DNA of 64,000 nucleotides from an uncultured Cohaesibacter sp. (GTDB lineage: Bacteria > Pseudomonadota > Alphaproteobacteria > Rhizobiales > Cohaesibacteraceae), in contig NZ_OY762934.1 in NCBI RefSeq assembly GCF_963667045.1, positions 124,001 through 188,000 on the forward strand. Direction: 5' to 3'. Each line of letters begins with the position of its first letter. Positions within the stretch are counted from its first letter, which is position 1. The notes under the pieces are model-generated. The model ran no database searches, was not told where the DNA came from, and worked only from the letters and a program-made list of their open reading frames with translations. Positions 7,610 through 18,945 of this stretch are shown here, piece after piece. Position numbers and translations under genes: made by a program.

Positions 7610-9490
7610 CTAGCGGGCGGCGCTGACGACCTGATTGAGCATGGCTTCGTTCACCGTATAGCCGAGTTTGCTCAGGATGGCTGCACTTAGCTGGGAGAGC
7701 AGGTCGGTGCTGGCGTTTTCATTGAGACGAGCCTTGACCGATTCAAGCTCCAGCGCATCCGGGTTGAACTCGGGGTCGGTGACCTTGACCACTTCCAGAA
7801 CATACTGGGTTTCGCCATCGACCGCGGTTGCCTTGTGGTTGAGCGGGCCAGCAAAGGCTTGTTCAACGGCCGAGGCGGGCAGGTCCTTGTGCACCTGACG
7901 GGTGACGTCGGTCGCAGTGGCGATTGTCAGACCGCGTTCCTGAGCCACGTCATCGAGGGTCTTGCCAGCCTCAAGTTCCTTGAGAATTTCTCCGGCGAGC
8001 ACAGCATTGCGGTCGGTCCGCTCGTTTTCCTTCCAAGCCTTGACGACGTCGTCCTTGACCTCGTCAAGGGCGCGGTCGCGGCTGGCGACGATGTTGGTCA
8101 CCCGGAACCAGGCAAAACCGGTGTTGCCGATGTCTACCGGGTCGGCTTCATAGTCGACATCCGTGTCAAAGACCGAGGTCAGCAGCTTTGCCTGTTCAGG
8201 CAGGTCCGTTACCTTGTTGCCATCTTCCAGTGTGCCTGCCTTTGAAATAGGTGTAACCGTGCGCAGTGGCAGGTTGAGCTTCTTGGAGATCTCTTCAAGC
8301 GTGGACCCACCGGCGCGCATGTCTTCTACATTGTCATACATGCTCATCACTTCGCCGTTGGCCCGATCGCCAGCGATTTCAGCCTTGAGCTGATCCTTGA
8401 CATCCTCGAACGGTGCGGTCTGGGTCGGTACGGTCTTGGCGTTGCGCAGCAAAAGGAAGCCGAACTGACCCTCGACAACGTCCGAAACGGCCCCTTCATC
8501 AAGCGAGAAAATGGCATTGGCCGCAGCCGGATCGGCGATGTCTGCCTTGGCCATCAGCCCGAAGTCGACGTCCGATACGGTCAGATTGCGTTCCGCCATG
8601 ATGTCGTCAAAGCTGGCACCAGCCTTGATCTTGTCGAGAGCGGCTTGTGCGTCTTCCCTGGATCCGAACAGGATCTGCTGCATCTGGCGTTTTTCCGGCT
8701 GCACGAAACGATTGGAGACGCTTTCATAATAGGTCTTGGCGTCTTGATCGGTAACGGCGGACGGATCCATGATGTCACCCGGCTCCAGTTTCAGAACGAC
8801 GAAAGAGCGGTATTCCGGAGCGCGGAAGGCAACCTTGTTGTCTTCGTAATAGGTCTTCAACGCTTCGTCAGACGGATCCTCGATGGTGGCAAGATCAGCT
8901 TCCTTGAGGGCAAGGTAGCGGATGTCGCGTTTTTCGAAGCTGAAGTCGTTGAAGATTTTCAGGGCGGTGTTGGAAATGGCCGAATTGCCGGTCAGACCCT
9001 GCGCCAGCTGGCGACGGACTTCCAGCTCTTCGCGGTTCGTGACATAGCGGTCTTCCGTGGTGCCGGCGTTGCGCAGTACCAGGGCCATCTGGTTGCGGTT
9101 GAACTTGCCTGCTGTCTGGAAGGCCGGTTCCTCGGCAATCCGCTTGGCCAGCTCGGTTGACGACAGCCCCATGTTGAAGGTGCTTGCCAGATCATTGAGC
9201 GTAGCTTCGTTGATCATGCGTCCGAGAACCTGATTGGGCACGCCAAAGGCCTGGGTCTGTGCGGCCGTGAGGCGCTGACCCAGCCGGCTCGACAGGCTGT
9301 TCACTTCAAGCAGCAGTTCGCTCTGAAAATCACGGGCGTCGATCTCGGTGTCACCGACGGTGGCAATGGCGCTTTGACCAAATCGCCCGAACACGTCGGC
9401 GATGCCCCAGATCGCAAAACTCAAAACCAGAAGAAGCATCAGGATCTTTGCAATGAATCCCGAGGCCATCGAACGCATAAATTCCATCAT
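7610..9490 (-). CDS. ppiD: PpiD/SurA-type peptidyl-prolyl isomerase, membrane-anchored
   Basis: Periplasmic folding factor anchored in the inner membrane. The 626 residues start with a short cytoplasmic tail and one membrane segment (about residues 14-34), then a SurA-like N-terminal chaperone region and a parvulin (PPIC) domain around residues 250-365, and a long helical C-terminus, as in PpiD. Two ATGs (9490 and 9487) are equally possible. It is the first gene of the trp-moa run and is divergent from tpiA, the same arrangement as in many Rhizobiales. A 167-base gap separates it from trpD, so trpD may have its own promoter. Confidence 0.9.
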   Translation of the reverse strand: MMEFMRSMASGFIAKILMLLLVLSFAIWGIADVFGRFGQSAIATVGDTEIDARDFQSELLLEVNSLSSRLGQRLTAAQTQAFGVPNQVLGRMINEATLNDLASTFNMGLSSTELAKRIAEEPAFQTAGKFNRNQMALVLRNAGTTEDRYVTNREELEVRRQLAQGLTGNSAISNTALKIFNDFSFEKRDIRYLALKEADLATIEDPSDEALKTYYEDNKVAFRAPEYRSFVVLKLEPGDIMDPSAVTDQDAKTYYESVSNRFVQPEKRQMQQILFGSREDAQAALDKIKAGASFDDIMAERNLTVSDVDFGLMAKADIADPAAANAIFSLDEGAVSDVVEGQFGFLLLRNAKTVPTQTAPFEDVKDQLKAEIAGDRANGEVMSMYDNVEDMRAGGSTLEEISKKLNLPLRTVTPISKAGTLEDGNKVTDLPEQAKLLTSVFDTDVDYEADPVDIGNTGFAWFRVTNIVASRDRALDEVKDDVVKAWKENERTDRNAVLAGEILKELEAGKTLDDVAQERGLTIATATDVTRQVHKDLPASAVEQAFAGPLNHKATAVDGETQYVLEVVKVTDPEFNPDALELESVKARLNENASTDLLSQLSAAILSKLGYTVNEAMLNQVVSAAR

Positions 9491-9892
9491 GGGATGGTGT
9501 GTCCTTCTATCCCACGGATCAGACCAGATAAAGCGCGCCCTTGAAACGTCTTTTGGGTCTGCATCCGCCTTTCCAAAATGTTTGCCGGATCATAGAAAGC
9601 TCGATCCGTTGCCGCAACCCAATCAGTCCAGAAAAGGAGGCAGAAATGGGGATGGGGACTGATTTGTACGCAAAAAGATTGCCAACTGGCGGGAATGATC
9701 CGGCAAAAGGCCGGAAAATAGGGGGTAACTGATCAACCTTTGCTGCGGTGTCGTGCATTTTTCAAACGGGCAAGGTATGACCTATAATGCTAAAGTTGAA
9801 TATCGCCATGGGCGATCTTGGTATCGATCATTGACATATTCGACGGAACACATTCTATTGCCGATATCTTAAATATTGGAAGGAGCAGACAT
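9491..9892. promoter_or_regulatory. Divergent promoter region of ppiD and tpiA
   Basis: About 400 non-coding bases. For tpiA there is a plausible sigma-70 promoter: TTGACA at 9831-9836 and TCTATT at 9854-9859, spacer 17. A short dyad ATCGCC / GGCGAT at 9802-9816 lies just upstream of the -35. No convincing small gene was seen. Confidence 0.5.
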
Positions 9893-10639
9893 ATGAGCAT
9901 CAAACCGCTTGTAGCCGGTAACTGGAAGATGAACGGGCTGAAAGCCTCCGCTGTTGAGCTGGACGCACTGATCGAAGGCTTTGATCTGGCTGCGCAGGTG
10001 GAGACGATGATCTGCCCGCCGACCACGCTTGTTGCCGCTTTCGCTGAAAAGGCTGCTGGCAGCGCTGTTGCCATCGGTGCTCAGGATTGCCATTTCAATG
10101 TTTCTGGCGCACACACCGGCGATATCTCCGCCCAGATGCTGGCAGATGCTGGCGCTTCCGCCGTTATCGTCGGCCACTCCGAGCGCCGCGCCGACCATGG
10201 TGAATCCAACGAAGTTGTCAATGCCAAGGCAAAGGCTGCCTGGGAGCAGAATCTGGTTGCCATCATCTGCGTTGGTGAAACCGAAGCCGAACGCAAATCC
10301 GGCGAAACCCTCAATGTCGTGGGCTTCCAGCTGGAAGGTTCCATTCCTGCCGGGGCAACCGCTGTCAACACCGTGATCGCCTACGAACCGGTCTGGGCTA
10401 TCGGTACTGGCCTTACGCCAACCGCTGACGACGTTGCCGAAGTTCACAAGTTCATGCGCGACGAGCTGGTCAAGGCATTCGGTGCAGAAGGTGGCAACAT
10501 GCGTCTGCTCTATGGTGGCTCTGTAAAACCCAGCAATGCCAAGGAACTGATGGCTGTTGCCAACGTTGATGGTGCCCTTGTTGGTGGTGCCAGCCTCAAG
10601 GCTGCCGATTTCCTCGGCATCATCGCAGCCTACAAATAG
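9893..10639 (+). CDS. tpiA: Triosephosphate isomerase
   Basis: Interconverts dihydroxyacetone phosphate and glyceraldehyde 3-phosphate. The 248-residue protein is a full-length TIM barrel with GNWKMNG (catalytic Lys), VGHSERR (catalytic His), [11 protein letters not shown] (catalytic Glu) and the phosphate-binding LYGGSVKP. The start at 9893 has AAGGAG 8 bases upstream; an in-frame ATG at 9818 would add 25 residues unlike the family and is rejected. It stands apart from secG with its own terminator. Confidence 0.97.
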   Translation: MSIKPLVAGNWKMNGLKASAVELDALIEGFDLAAQVETMICPPTTLVAAFAEKAAGSAVAIGAQDCHFNVSGAHTGDISAQMLADAGASAVIVGHSERRADHGESNEVVNAKAKAAWEQNLVAIICVGETEAERKSGETLNVVGFQLEGSIPAGATAVNTVIAYEPVWAIGTGLTPTADDVAEVHKFMRDELVKAFGAEGGNMRLLYGGSVKPSNAKELMAVANVDGALVGGASLKAADFLGIIAAYK

Positions 10640-10667
10640 GCTTTTGCTCAGGCTGGCGGACATTCAG

Positions 10668-10710
10668 GCCTCGAAGTTTGCTCGGTAAGGCACTTCGGGG
10701 CTTGTTCTTT
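10668..10710 (+). terminator. Probable terminator after tpiA
   Basis: A 10-bp stem with one G-T pair, GCCTCGAAGT (10668-10677) with ACTTCGGGGC (10692-10701), 14-base loop, followed by a T-rich stretch TTGTTCTTT. Confidence 0.7.
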
Positions 10711-10874
10711 GCCGGTCTTGTTCCCAAATGGTGATATGAGCCAAGGAAAAAAGTGCCGTTGGCACTGGAATTGCGGGAAGTCTTGTTGTAGAAGACGACG
10801 CAGATTATATGAACCTTGTGTATCGGGCCTCTGACCTATAGGCCCGATTGACTGTTTTAGAGACGGCCCAGACG

Positions 10875-11270
10875 ATGGAATCAGTATTAATTGTCATTCA
10901 CCTGCTGCTAGTTGGCGCGCTTGTTATCGTAGTGCTGTTGCAGCGCTCGGAAGGCGGCGCACTGGGAATCGGTGGTGGCGGCGGCGGCTTCATGTCCGGC
11001 CGCGGCGCAGCCAACCTTTTGACCCGGACCACGGCTATTCTGGCGACTGGTTTCTTCATTACCTCTCTGGGGCTTACCATTCTGGCTGGCATGAAGACCA
11101 AGCCGTCTGACGTCCTTGATCAGGTTCCTGTTGTTGAACAGAACCAGGTAGCTCCGGTTTCCGGCACGGAAGGTGGTGCGAGCGGTGGCGTTCTTGACGA
11201 ACTCAACAAGATCAAGGAAAGCACCACTGGCAAAGCGCCAAGTGGTCCTCAGGTGCCGACCTCACAGTAA
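10875..11270 (+). CDS. secG: Preprotein translocase subunit SecG
   Basis: Small inner-membrane subunit that supports SecYE during protein export. From the ATG at 10875 it has 131 residues: first membrane segment 2-22, the conserved LQRSEGGALG loop, a glycine run and SGRGAANLLTRTTA, second membrane segment about 54-74, then a soluble Gly/Ser/Pro-rich tail of about 55 residues. The start at 10875 gives the usual MESVLIVIH N-terminus; a TTG at 10848 is possible but less likely. It lies between tpiA and pyrG as in other Rhizobiales. Confidence 0.94.
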   Translation: MESVLIVIHLLLVGALVIVVLLQRSEGGALGIGGGGGGFMSGRGAANLLTRTTAILATGFFITSLGLTILAGMKTKPSDVLDQVPVVEQNQVAPVSGTEGGASGGVLDELNKIKESTTGKAPSGPQVPTSQ

Positions 11271-11315
11271 TTCCGAGGAGGCACGACCTCCCTCCGGTAA
11301 TTGTTCTGCGATTTC

Positions 11316-11355
11316 AACCGGCCCTTGCCGATTATGCGAGGGCCGGTTTCTTTTA
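11316..11355 (+). terminator. Terminator after secG
   Basis: Perfect 10-bp repeat AACCGGCCCT (11316-11325) with AGGGCCGGTT (11339-11348), followed by TCTTTTAT. Confidence 0.85.
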
Positions 11356-11568
11356 TGTGTGGCGTAAACGCGCCGATCATGAAATAGTGGGCGAAGGCCC
11401 GAACCTCAGGGATATCCTTGTGTTTCGTTCCATTTAATGGACAGGGGTGTCCCAAAAAAGACAGGAAGTGATGCTTGCCTGATCCTCTCGGGCGAGCGCT
11501 GCTTTAGTTGTTGGAACCGAGACGATTTGCTTGGCGAATCGATACAAAGGGAAGTAACTTAAAGTTCC

Positions 11569-13200
11569 ATGGCGCGATATATTTTCATTACTGGCGGTGT
11601 GGTGTCCTCGCTCGGCAAAGGGCTTGCGTCTGCGGCTCTTGGGGCGGCTCTACAGGCGCGCGGCTATTCAGTTCGGCTGCGCAAACTCGATCCCTATCTC
11701 AATGTCGATCCCGGCACGATGTCTCCCTATCAGCATGGGGAGTGCTTCGTTACCGATGATGGTGCGGAAACGGACCTGGATCTGGGGCATTACGAACGGT
11801 TCACTGGTCGTCCTTCCAACAAGAAGGACAACATCACGACCGGGCAGATCTATCAGAACATCATCACCAAGGAACGCCGCGGCGATTATCTCGGCGGGAC
11901 CGTGCAGGTCATTCCTCATGTGACCGATGAGATCAAGGCCTTCATTCTGGATGGCAACGAAGACTATGATTTCGTTCTGTGCGAAATCGGCGGCACGGTG
12001 GGTGACATCGAGGCGACGCCTTTCTTCGAGGCCATTCGTCAGCTGGGCAACGAACTGCCTCGCGGGCAGGCGATCTACATCCATCTGACCCTCCTGCCTT
12101 ATATTCCGAGCGCCGGCGAGCTCAAGACCAAGCCGACCCAGCACTCGGTCAAGGAACTGCGGTCGATCGGCATTCAGCCAAACATCCTGATGGTGCGCTG
12201 CGACCGTCCGGTTCCGGAATCGGAACGTCGCAAGCTGTCGCTGTTCTGCAATGTGCGGCCGGAAGCTGTCATTCAGGCGCTCGATGTCAAGAATATCTAC
12301 GAAGTTCCACTGTCCTATCACGAGCAGGGGCTTGACCGCGAAGTTCTGGCCGCCTTCGGTATCGATGGCGCTCCGAAGCCGAACTTCGAAGTCTGGAAGA
12401 ACATTCTTGACCGGATCAACAATCCGGAAGGCGAAGTCACCATTGCAGTGGTGGGCAAATACACCTCTCTGCTTGATGCATACAAGTCGCTGATGGAAGC
12501 TCTGACCCATGGCGGCATTGCCAACAAGGTCAAGGTCAAGATCGACTGGATCGAATCCGATATCTTTGAGGAAGGCAGTGATCCGACTGTGCGTCTTGAG
12601 GGCGTGCATGGCATTCTGGTGCCCGGTGGCTTTGGCGAGCGCGGGTCTGAAGGCAAGATCGCTGCTGCCAAATATGCACGCGAGAACAAGATCCCGTATT
12701 TCGGCATCTGTTTCGGCATGCAGATGGCCGTGATTGAAGCGGCCCGCAATCTGGCTGGCATCAAGGACGCGACTTCTTCTGAATTTACGACAGAAGGGCA
12801 CCATCTTGTCGGCCTGATGACAGAGTGGAGCAAGGGGAACGCCAAAGAGATTCGGTCTCAAGATGGTGATCTTGGCGGTACCATGCGTCTTGGTTCCTAC
12901 GAAGCTCATCTGGCAGAAGGCTCCAAGATTGCCGAGATCTATGGCGAGCGCGTCATTCATGAACGTCATCGCCACAGGTATGAAGTCAACATCGACTACA
13001 AGGAACAGCTGGAAGCCTGCGGTCTTAATTTTGCAGGCCTGTCTCCTGATGGTGTGTTGCCAGAGACTGTCGAGATTGATACTCATCCATGGTTCATTGG
13101 CGTTCAGTATCATCCTGAACTGAAGTCTCGCCCATTTGCTCCGCACCCGCTGTTCAAGTCCTTTATTGCGGCAGCGGTTGAGCAGAGCCGTCTGGTTTGA
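11569..13200 (+). CDS. pyrG: CTP synthase
   Basis: Makes CTP from UTP with glutamine as nitrogen donor. Full length (543 residues): N-terminal synthetase domain beginning [18 protein letters not shown] with its P-loop-like segment and [16 protein letters not shown], and a C-terminal class-I glutaminase domain from about residue 290 with the nucleophile Cys in FGICFGMQ and the His-Pro-Glu triad segment YHPEL. The gap of about 300 bases to secG includes a terminator, so pyrG has its own promoter. Confidence 0.97.
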   Translation: MARYIFITGGVVSSLGKGLASAALGAALQARGYSVRLRKLDPYLNVDPGTMSPYQHGECFVTDDGAETDLDLGHYERFTGRPSNKKDNITTGQIYQNIITKERRGDYLGGTVQVIPHVTDEIKAFILDGNEDYDFVLCEIGGTVGDIEATPFFEAIRQLGNELPRGQAIYIHLTLLPYIPSAGELKTKPTQHSVKELRSIGIQPNILMVRCDRPVPESERRKLSLFCNVRPEAVIQALDVKNIYEVPLSYHEQGLDREVLAAFGIDGAPKPNFEVWKNILDRINNPEGEVTIAVVGKYTSLLDAYKSLMEALTHGGIANKVKVKIDWIESDIFEEGSDPTVRLEGVHGILVPGGFGERGSEGKIAAAKYARENKIPYFGICFGMQMAVIEAARNLAGIKDATSSEFTTEGHHLVGLMTEWSKGNAKEIRSQDGDLGGTMRLGSYEAHLAEGSKIAEIYGERVIHERHRHRYEVNIDYKEQLEACGLNFAGLSPDGVLPETVEIDTHPWFIGVQYHPELKSRPFAPHPLFKSFIAAAVEQSRLV

Positions 13201-13210
13201 CACAAGCAAC

Positions 13211-13245
13211 AAGGCGCGAGCGGTTCGGTTCGCGCCTTGTCTTTT
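13211..13245 (+). terminator. Terminator after pyrG
   Basis: Perfect 9-bp repeat AAGGCGCGA (13211-13219) with TCGCGCCTT (13230-13238), followed by GTCTTTT. Confidence 0.85.
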
Positions 13246-13287
13246 CCATGATCAAGAAAACAGACACGCTTCCGGGGAGGACTGGCC

Positions 13288-14163
13288 ATGCTGCGCGGCG
13301 TGGATCATATCGTATTGGCAGTTGCTGATCTGGATGCGGCGCGGGCGCTTTATGAGAGCCTGGGTTTCACGGTCACGCCAACAGCGCATCATCCTTTCGG
13401 AACAAAGAACGCGCTGGTCCAGCTGGACGACAGCTTTCTGGAGTTGTTGGCCGTTGAAGACGAGCGCCTGATGCCTCAGGTGGAAGCTGGCAATTTTTCC
13501 TTTCCCCGTTTCAATATGGGATTTCTGGACAAGCGCCAAGGGGCGTCGATGCTGGTGCTCCGGTCCAAAGATCGGGCTGCGGATCTTGAGGCGTTCCAGA
13601 CACTGGGGTTGCGCACCTTTCCGCCATTTGATTTCGGGCGCAAGGCAGAGATGCCTGATGGCAGCCTCGTGGAAGTCGGCTTTGCGCTGGGGTTTGTGCA
13701 AGACCCGCTGATGGCTGAAACCGGCTTTTTCGTCTGTCAGCACAAGCACAGCCCCGAACTGTTCTGGAAGGCCAATTATCAGGCGCATCGTAACGGCGCG
13801 CGCCATCTCAACTCGGTGCTTTTCGTCGCGCATAATCCGTCTGACCATCATGAATTTCTTGGCGGCTTTAGCGGCCAGCGCGTCATGCGCTCCACCAGCG
13901 CCGGAGTGGTGATGGAAGTGGATGGCAGCGAACTTGAAGTGTTGACGCCATCTGCGACAAAGGCTTTCTTCAATCTGGACATTCCCCATGATATGCCGGA
14001 GGAGGGAGGAATTCTTGCCCTGCGTATCGCGGTGGATCTTGATCGCACCCGCAGCATTCTTGATGACGCCGGGCTCTCCTATACCGTTCATAACGGCGAG
14101 GTGATCCTGCAGGCAGAAACCGTGGCCGGTGTTGGCCTGATCTTTTGCCCGGCGTCTGAATAA
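13288..14163 (+). CDS. VOC-family (glyoxalase-like) protein
   Basis: A 291-residue protein of the vicinal oxygen chelate fold. The N-terminus (LRGVDHIVLAVADLDAA) is a classic betaalphabetabetabeta module with His7 as a likely metal ligand; a second half (about 165-290) begins at ARHLNSVLFVAHNP with a further module. This two-module form resembles the Glyoxalase_3 (glyoxalase-like domain) group. The reaction and substrate cannot be told from sequence. Strong Shine-Dalgarno GGGGAGG 7 bases before the ATG. It sits 24 bases before kdsA, so the two are likely cotranscribed. A VOC gene here is also seen in related genomes as far as I recall. Confidence 0.85.
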   Translation: MLRGVDHIVLAVADLDAARALYESLGFTVTPTAHHPFGTKNALVQLDDSFLELLAVEDERLMPQVEAGNFSFPRFNMGFLDKRQGASMLVLRSKDRAADLEAFQTLGLRTFPPFDFGRKAEMPDGSLVEVGFALGFVQDPLMAETGFFVCQHKHSPELFWKANYQAHRNGARHLNSVLFVAHNPSDHHEFLGGFSGQRVMRSTSAGVVMEVDGSELEVLTPSATKAFFNLDIPHDMPEEGGILALRIAVDLDRTRSILDDAGLSYTVHNGEVILQAETVAGVGLIFCPASE

Positions 14164-14186
14164 CCGTTCTTCATAATGAGTGAGAA

Positions 14187-15023
14187 ATGACGATGACCAT
14201 ACCAAATCGTGTCGTATCAGCAGGCTCCGTTCAATTTGGCAATCATCTGCCACTGTCCATCATGGCCGGCCCGTGCCAGATGGAAAGCCGGGATCATGCT
14301 CTGGAAATGGCAGCCGCACTCAAGGAGATTTCCGACAATCTCAACATCGGCATTGTCTACAAGTCGTCCTTTGACAAGGCGAACCGCACCAGCCTCAAGT
14401 CGGCTCGCGGTATTGGCCTTGACAAGGCGCTGCCGATCTTTGCCGAGATCAAGGAGAAATATGGTCTGCCCATCGTGACCGATATTCACGAGCCGGAGCA
14501 GTGTGCGGGCGTGGCGGAAGTTGTCGACATTTTGCAGATTCCAGCCTTCCTGTGCCGCCAGACCGATCTGTTGATCGCTGCTGCCAAGACCGGCGCGATC
14601 ATCAATGTCAAGAAAGGCCAGTTCCTGGCACCGTGGGACATGAAGAATGTCGCCGCCAAGATCGTGGAGAGCGGCAATCCCAATGTCATGCTGACCGAGC
14701 GCGGCGCTTCCTTTGGTTATAACACGCTGGTATCGGACATGCGCGGTCTGCCGATCATGGCCCAGACTGGTGCTCCGGTCATTTTCGACGCCACCCATTC
14801 GGTGCAGCAGCCGGGTGGGCAGGGCGAAACCTCGGGCGGTCAGCGCGAATTTGTGCCGGTTCTGGCCAGAGCTGCCGTGGCCGTGGGCGTTGCCGGTGTG
14901 TTCATCGAGACCCACGAAGACCCGGACAAGGCGCCCAGCGATGGGCCGAACATGGTGCCCATCAAGGACCTGGAAGCTCTGTTGGCGCAGCTCCAGAAAT
15001 TCGATGTTATCGCCAAGGCCTGA
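14187..15023 (+). CDS. kdsA: 3-deoxy-8-phosphooctulonate (KDO-8-P) synthase
   Basis: Condenses arabinose 5-phosphate and PEP into KDO 8-phosphate for lipopolysaccharide. The 278 residues form a single barrel with [38 protein letters not shown] and [10 protein letters not shown] motifs. Position 30 is Cys in MAGPCQMES; metal-dependent (class II) enzymes carry Cys there, while the E. coli class has Asn, so this is predicted to be the metal-dependent type. An alternative ATG lies 6 bases inside. Second gene of a likely VOC-kdsA unit ending in a strong terminator. Confidence 0.95.
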   Translation: MTMTIPNRVVSAGSVQFGNHLPLSIMAGPCQMESRDHALEMAAALKEISDNLNIGIVYKSSFDKANRTSLKSARGIGLDKALPIFAEIKEKYGLPIVTDIHEPEQCAGVAEVVDILQIPAFLCRQTDLLIAAAKTGAIINVKKGQFLAPWDMKNVAAKIVESGNPNVMLTERGASFGYNTLVSDMRGLPIMAQTGAPVIFDATHSVQQPGGQGETSGGQREFVPVLARAAVAVGVAGVFIETHEDPDKAPSDGPNMVPIKDLEALLAQLQKFDVIAKA

Positions 15024-15080
15024 TTTGTTTCGGTAACGGGTCGATGACCAGAGCTGAACAATTCGTGGCGTGAGAATTTG

Positions 15081-15114
15081 AAAAGAGCCGGGGCGGATGC
15101 TCCGGCTCTTTTCG
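15081..15114 (+). terminator. Terminator after kdsA
   Basis: Perfect 11-bp repeat AAAAGAGCCGG (15081-15091) with CCGGCTCTTTT (15102-15112). Confidence 0.88.
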
Positions 15115-15290
15115 TCCGGAAGGGGACTGTTGGTTGGCTGGGTGTATAGGTATTTGACCTGTGTCAGATTGCCGCAATCAAGGTTTCGGTTCTGGACTTG
15201 TAAGTAAAATTCCATATATACCCCTCGTGTACAAAACGGTGGCCGTCCGACAGGTGGCGGAGCGCCAGGGAATTTGAACGGAGGGAAGTC

Positions 15291-15470
15291 ATGGCTGATG
15301 TAAAGTCTTCAGATACGAAATTGAGCAACATCCTGTTGTTCGGTATCATTTTGCTGCTGGCTGTCTGGGGATTTGCAATTGCCACATGGGGCTATGCGGC
15401 GATCATTTCGGTTGCGCTGTTCCTGACATTTTCTTCTCTTGTCAGTCTTGTATTCGTCACCAGAGGGTGA
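15291..15470 (+). CDS. Tiny two-helix membrane protein
   Basis: A 59-residue open frame from an ATG with a strong Shine-Dalgarno (GGAGGGAAG, 2-3 bases before the start region) to TGA. After a polar start (MADVKSSDTK) there are two hydrophobic segments, about residues 12-31 and 35-56, ending in VTRG. The gene has its own gap upstream and a terminator directly downstream, so it looks like a separate small transcription unit. I do not recognise a family; function unknown. The ribosome binding site, two clean membrane spans and the terminator support a real gene. Confidence 0.72.
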   Translation: MADVKSSDTKLSNILLFGIILLLAVWGFAIATWGYAAIISVALFLTFSSLVSLVFVTRG

Positions 15471-15494
15471 CAGCCGTTCAGAACGGTGGTGAGG

Positions 15495-15528
15495 AAAAGG
15501 CGCCGGGCTTTCGCCCAGGCGCCTTTTT
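15495..15528. terminator. Bidirectional terminator
   Basis: AAAAGGCGCC (15495-15504) pairs with GGCGCCTTTT (15518-15527), with an inner GGGC/GCCC extension. It serves the tiny membrane gene and the converging DUF1835 gene. Confidence 0.88.
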
Positions 15529-15551
15529 CATTGTCTGCGGCACGTGTTGGC

Positions 15552-16535
15552 TCAGGAGGCCCGATGGTGGGTGAGCGTGCCGCTTTCATCATCCCAGCGC
15601 CAGTGGTTGGCCGTGGTCAGTTCTGTTCCGCCCCACCAGCGATGCAGGGCGTTCTCGGCGATGTAATCTGCCTTGCCATCCAGCAGCTGCTTGCCGAAGT
15701 CGGTGATGTGCAGCTGTGAGGTGATGAATTCCTTGCGCTGGTCTCCGTCCTTGAAAATGCGTGGCTTGAAGTTCTGCGGCAGGCCCGTGAGGGCCGGGCG
15801 CGGGCAGAATTGCAGGCTGGAAAGGATCCTGAAGAAGCTCCAGTCTCCAAGGAACGCGGCTTCTTCCATGTTGAGTACCTGAGCAAACAGCATGCCGGGG
15901 CGGTTCACGCCGCGATTGAGACGATAGAGGATCTGGCGCTCGGTGCGGGAGAGACCATCCGGGCCGGGCAGTTCCTGCAACAGGCGCAACAGGGCCTGAC
16001 CCATGAAGGGAAAGCCCGGAATGGGGGCTTTACGGATTTCGTTGATGGCTTCGGGGCTGCCGGAGACATAGGCCTTCCAGGTGCGCGAGGCAAAGGCGAA
16101 CATGCGATCCAGCACCGGCAGCGACAACTCGGCGATCCCAGCCAGCTTGTCGACCGGTTGCATGCCCAGATAGGACGGAGACTGAACGATTGTCACATTG
16201 TTGATTCGATTGAAGCGGCTCAGCATGTCGAGCACCTGCAGGATTTGCAGTTGATCATAAAGGTCATGCTCGAACCAGAGCGCGATGCGGTCGAACTGCA
16301 GATGATTGCGCATCAGCTCCAGCCGCGCGGTCATGCCCTTCTGAATCTGCGCGCTGGTTATGACATGGCCGTCAGCCAGCGTTGCTGCGCGGATTTTGGC
16401 AAACAGCATGTCGTCCGCATCGGGCACCGGTCCTTCGTGCAACACATCGCGCCAGGGCAGAACCACATCACCGATCCCGGCTTGTTTGAGAAGGTCCGCG
16501 GCCTGATCGCCGTTGGTAATAATCAAGTCGGTCAC
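15552..16535 (-). CDS. DUF1835-domain protein
   Basis: A 327-residue protein whose N-terminus (LIITNGDQAADLLKQAG, then VVLPWRDVLHEGPVP) is the signature of DUF1835. Later parts contain LWFEHDLYDQLQILQ, also typical for this family; the C-terminal third is less characterised (a region like DUF3658 in relatives). No enzymatic activity is established for the family. I choose the GTG at 16535 because AAGGGG stands 6 bases before it and the domain begins at once; an upstream in-frame start at 16646 would add 37 unconserved residues. Convergent with the tiny membrane gene, divergent from eno. Confidence 0.85.
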   Translation of the reverse strand: MTDLIITNGDQAADLLKQAGIGDVVLPWRDVLHEGPVPDADDMLFAKIRAATLADGHVITSAQIQKGMTARLELMRNHLQFDRIALWFEHDLYDQLQILQVLDMLSRFNRINNVTIVQSPSYLGMQPVDKLAGIAELSLPVLDRMFAFASRTWKAYVSGSPEAINEIRKAPIPGFPFMGQALLRLLQELPGPDGLSRTERQILYRLNRGVNRPGMLFAQVLNMEEAAFLGDWSFFRILSSLQFCPRPALTGLPQNFKPRIFKDGDQRKEFITSQLHITDFGKQLLDGKADYIAENALHRWWGGTELTTANHWRWDDESGTLTHHRAS

Positions 16536-18291
<1,756 letters not shown>

Positions 18292-18337
18292 GATCGTCAG
18301 AGGTTGAATCTTAAGGGTTCATCTCAGGATTTTTGAG

Positions 18338-18370
18338 ACCGGCGCACCTTTGCGGTGCGCCGGTTTTTAT
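18338..18370 (+). terminator. Terminator after eno
   Basis: Perfect 10-bp repeat ACCGGCGCAC (18338-18347) with GTGCGCCGGT (18355-18364), then TTTTATTTG. Confidence 0.9.
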
Positions 18371-18531
18371 TTGTTTTGCAATAAGTTGGTTGCTGCGAAT
18401 TGGTATTTACCCTAGGTTGTGTTTTTGTATTCGGGAGGGTTTAATTTGTGGTGGCGAAAGGACGGAGCGTTCAGTTCGCATTGATTGTTTTTATTTGATA
18501 GTCACTTTTCAACAAAGGGGTGGGACGGGTC

Positions 18532-18882
18532 ATGAGCGGTTTCAAATGCGAGTTTCAATTGGTTGAGGCTCTGGGACATATTGTGCTCTGGATTTTTCTG
18601 AGCATCATCACATTGGGGTTCGCGGCTTTTCTTGCGCCCTATTATCTGACCAAGGCGCCGCTGAACCAGACCTATCTGGTTGACCGGCAGGGCGTTAAAC
18701 TTGCTCGGGTTCATGTCGACTTCAACATCGGGCAGGTTATCGGCCATGCGGTGATCTGGTTTTTGCTTACAATTGTCACTCTGGGTATCGCTTATTTCTT
18801 CTACTGGTTTTCAGTTGTTCGGCAGTTGATCAATGCCTCGGTCTTTCTGCCCGTCGGCAAGCAGAATGTGCCCGCCGAATAA
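18532..18882 (+). CDS. Small membrane protein with internal duplication (DUF6693-like)
   Basis: A 116-residue inner-membrane protein made of two similar halves. Each half has a GH-x-V-x-W-x-x-L-[ST]-I-[IV]-TLG block followed by an aromatic end: GHIVLWIFLSIITLG (first) and GHAVIWFLLTIVTLG (second), giving two main membrane segments joined by a polar VDRQGVKLARVHVDF loop. This resembles small rhizobial proteins I associate with DUF6693 or the YjgN/DUF898 type, but the assignment is from memory and function is unknown. ATG at 18532 preferred over a GTG at 18520. It ends at a terminator. Confidence 0.75.
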   Translation: MSGFKCEFQLVEALGHIVLWIFLSIITLGFAAFLAPYYLTKAPLNQTYLVDRQGVKLARVHVDFNIGQVIGHAVIWFLLTIVTLGIAYFFYWFSVVRQLINASVFLPVGKQNVPAE

Positions 18883-18899
18883 TAGCTCTGGCAAATGGT

Positions 18900-18928
18900 G
18901 CCGGGGAGCGCACATCTTCCCCGGCTTT
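18900..18928. terminator. Terminator after the duplicated membrane protein
   Basis: Perfect 8-bp repeat GCCGGGGA (18900-18907) with TCCCCGGC (18918-18925), followed by TTT. It lies between convergent genes. Confidence 0.65.
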
Positions 18929-18945
18929 GCGGGCAGCCCTGTTAT

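Noticed and set aside
9869-10663. Minus-strand frame over tpiA
   Set aside because: Shadow of tpiA.
11668-13212. Long minus-strand open frame over pyrG
   Set aside because: Shadow of pyrG without domain or ribosome site.
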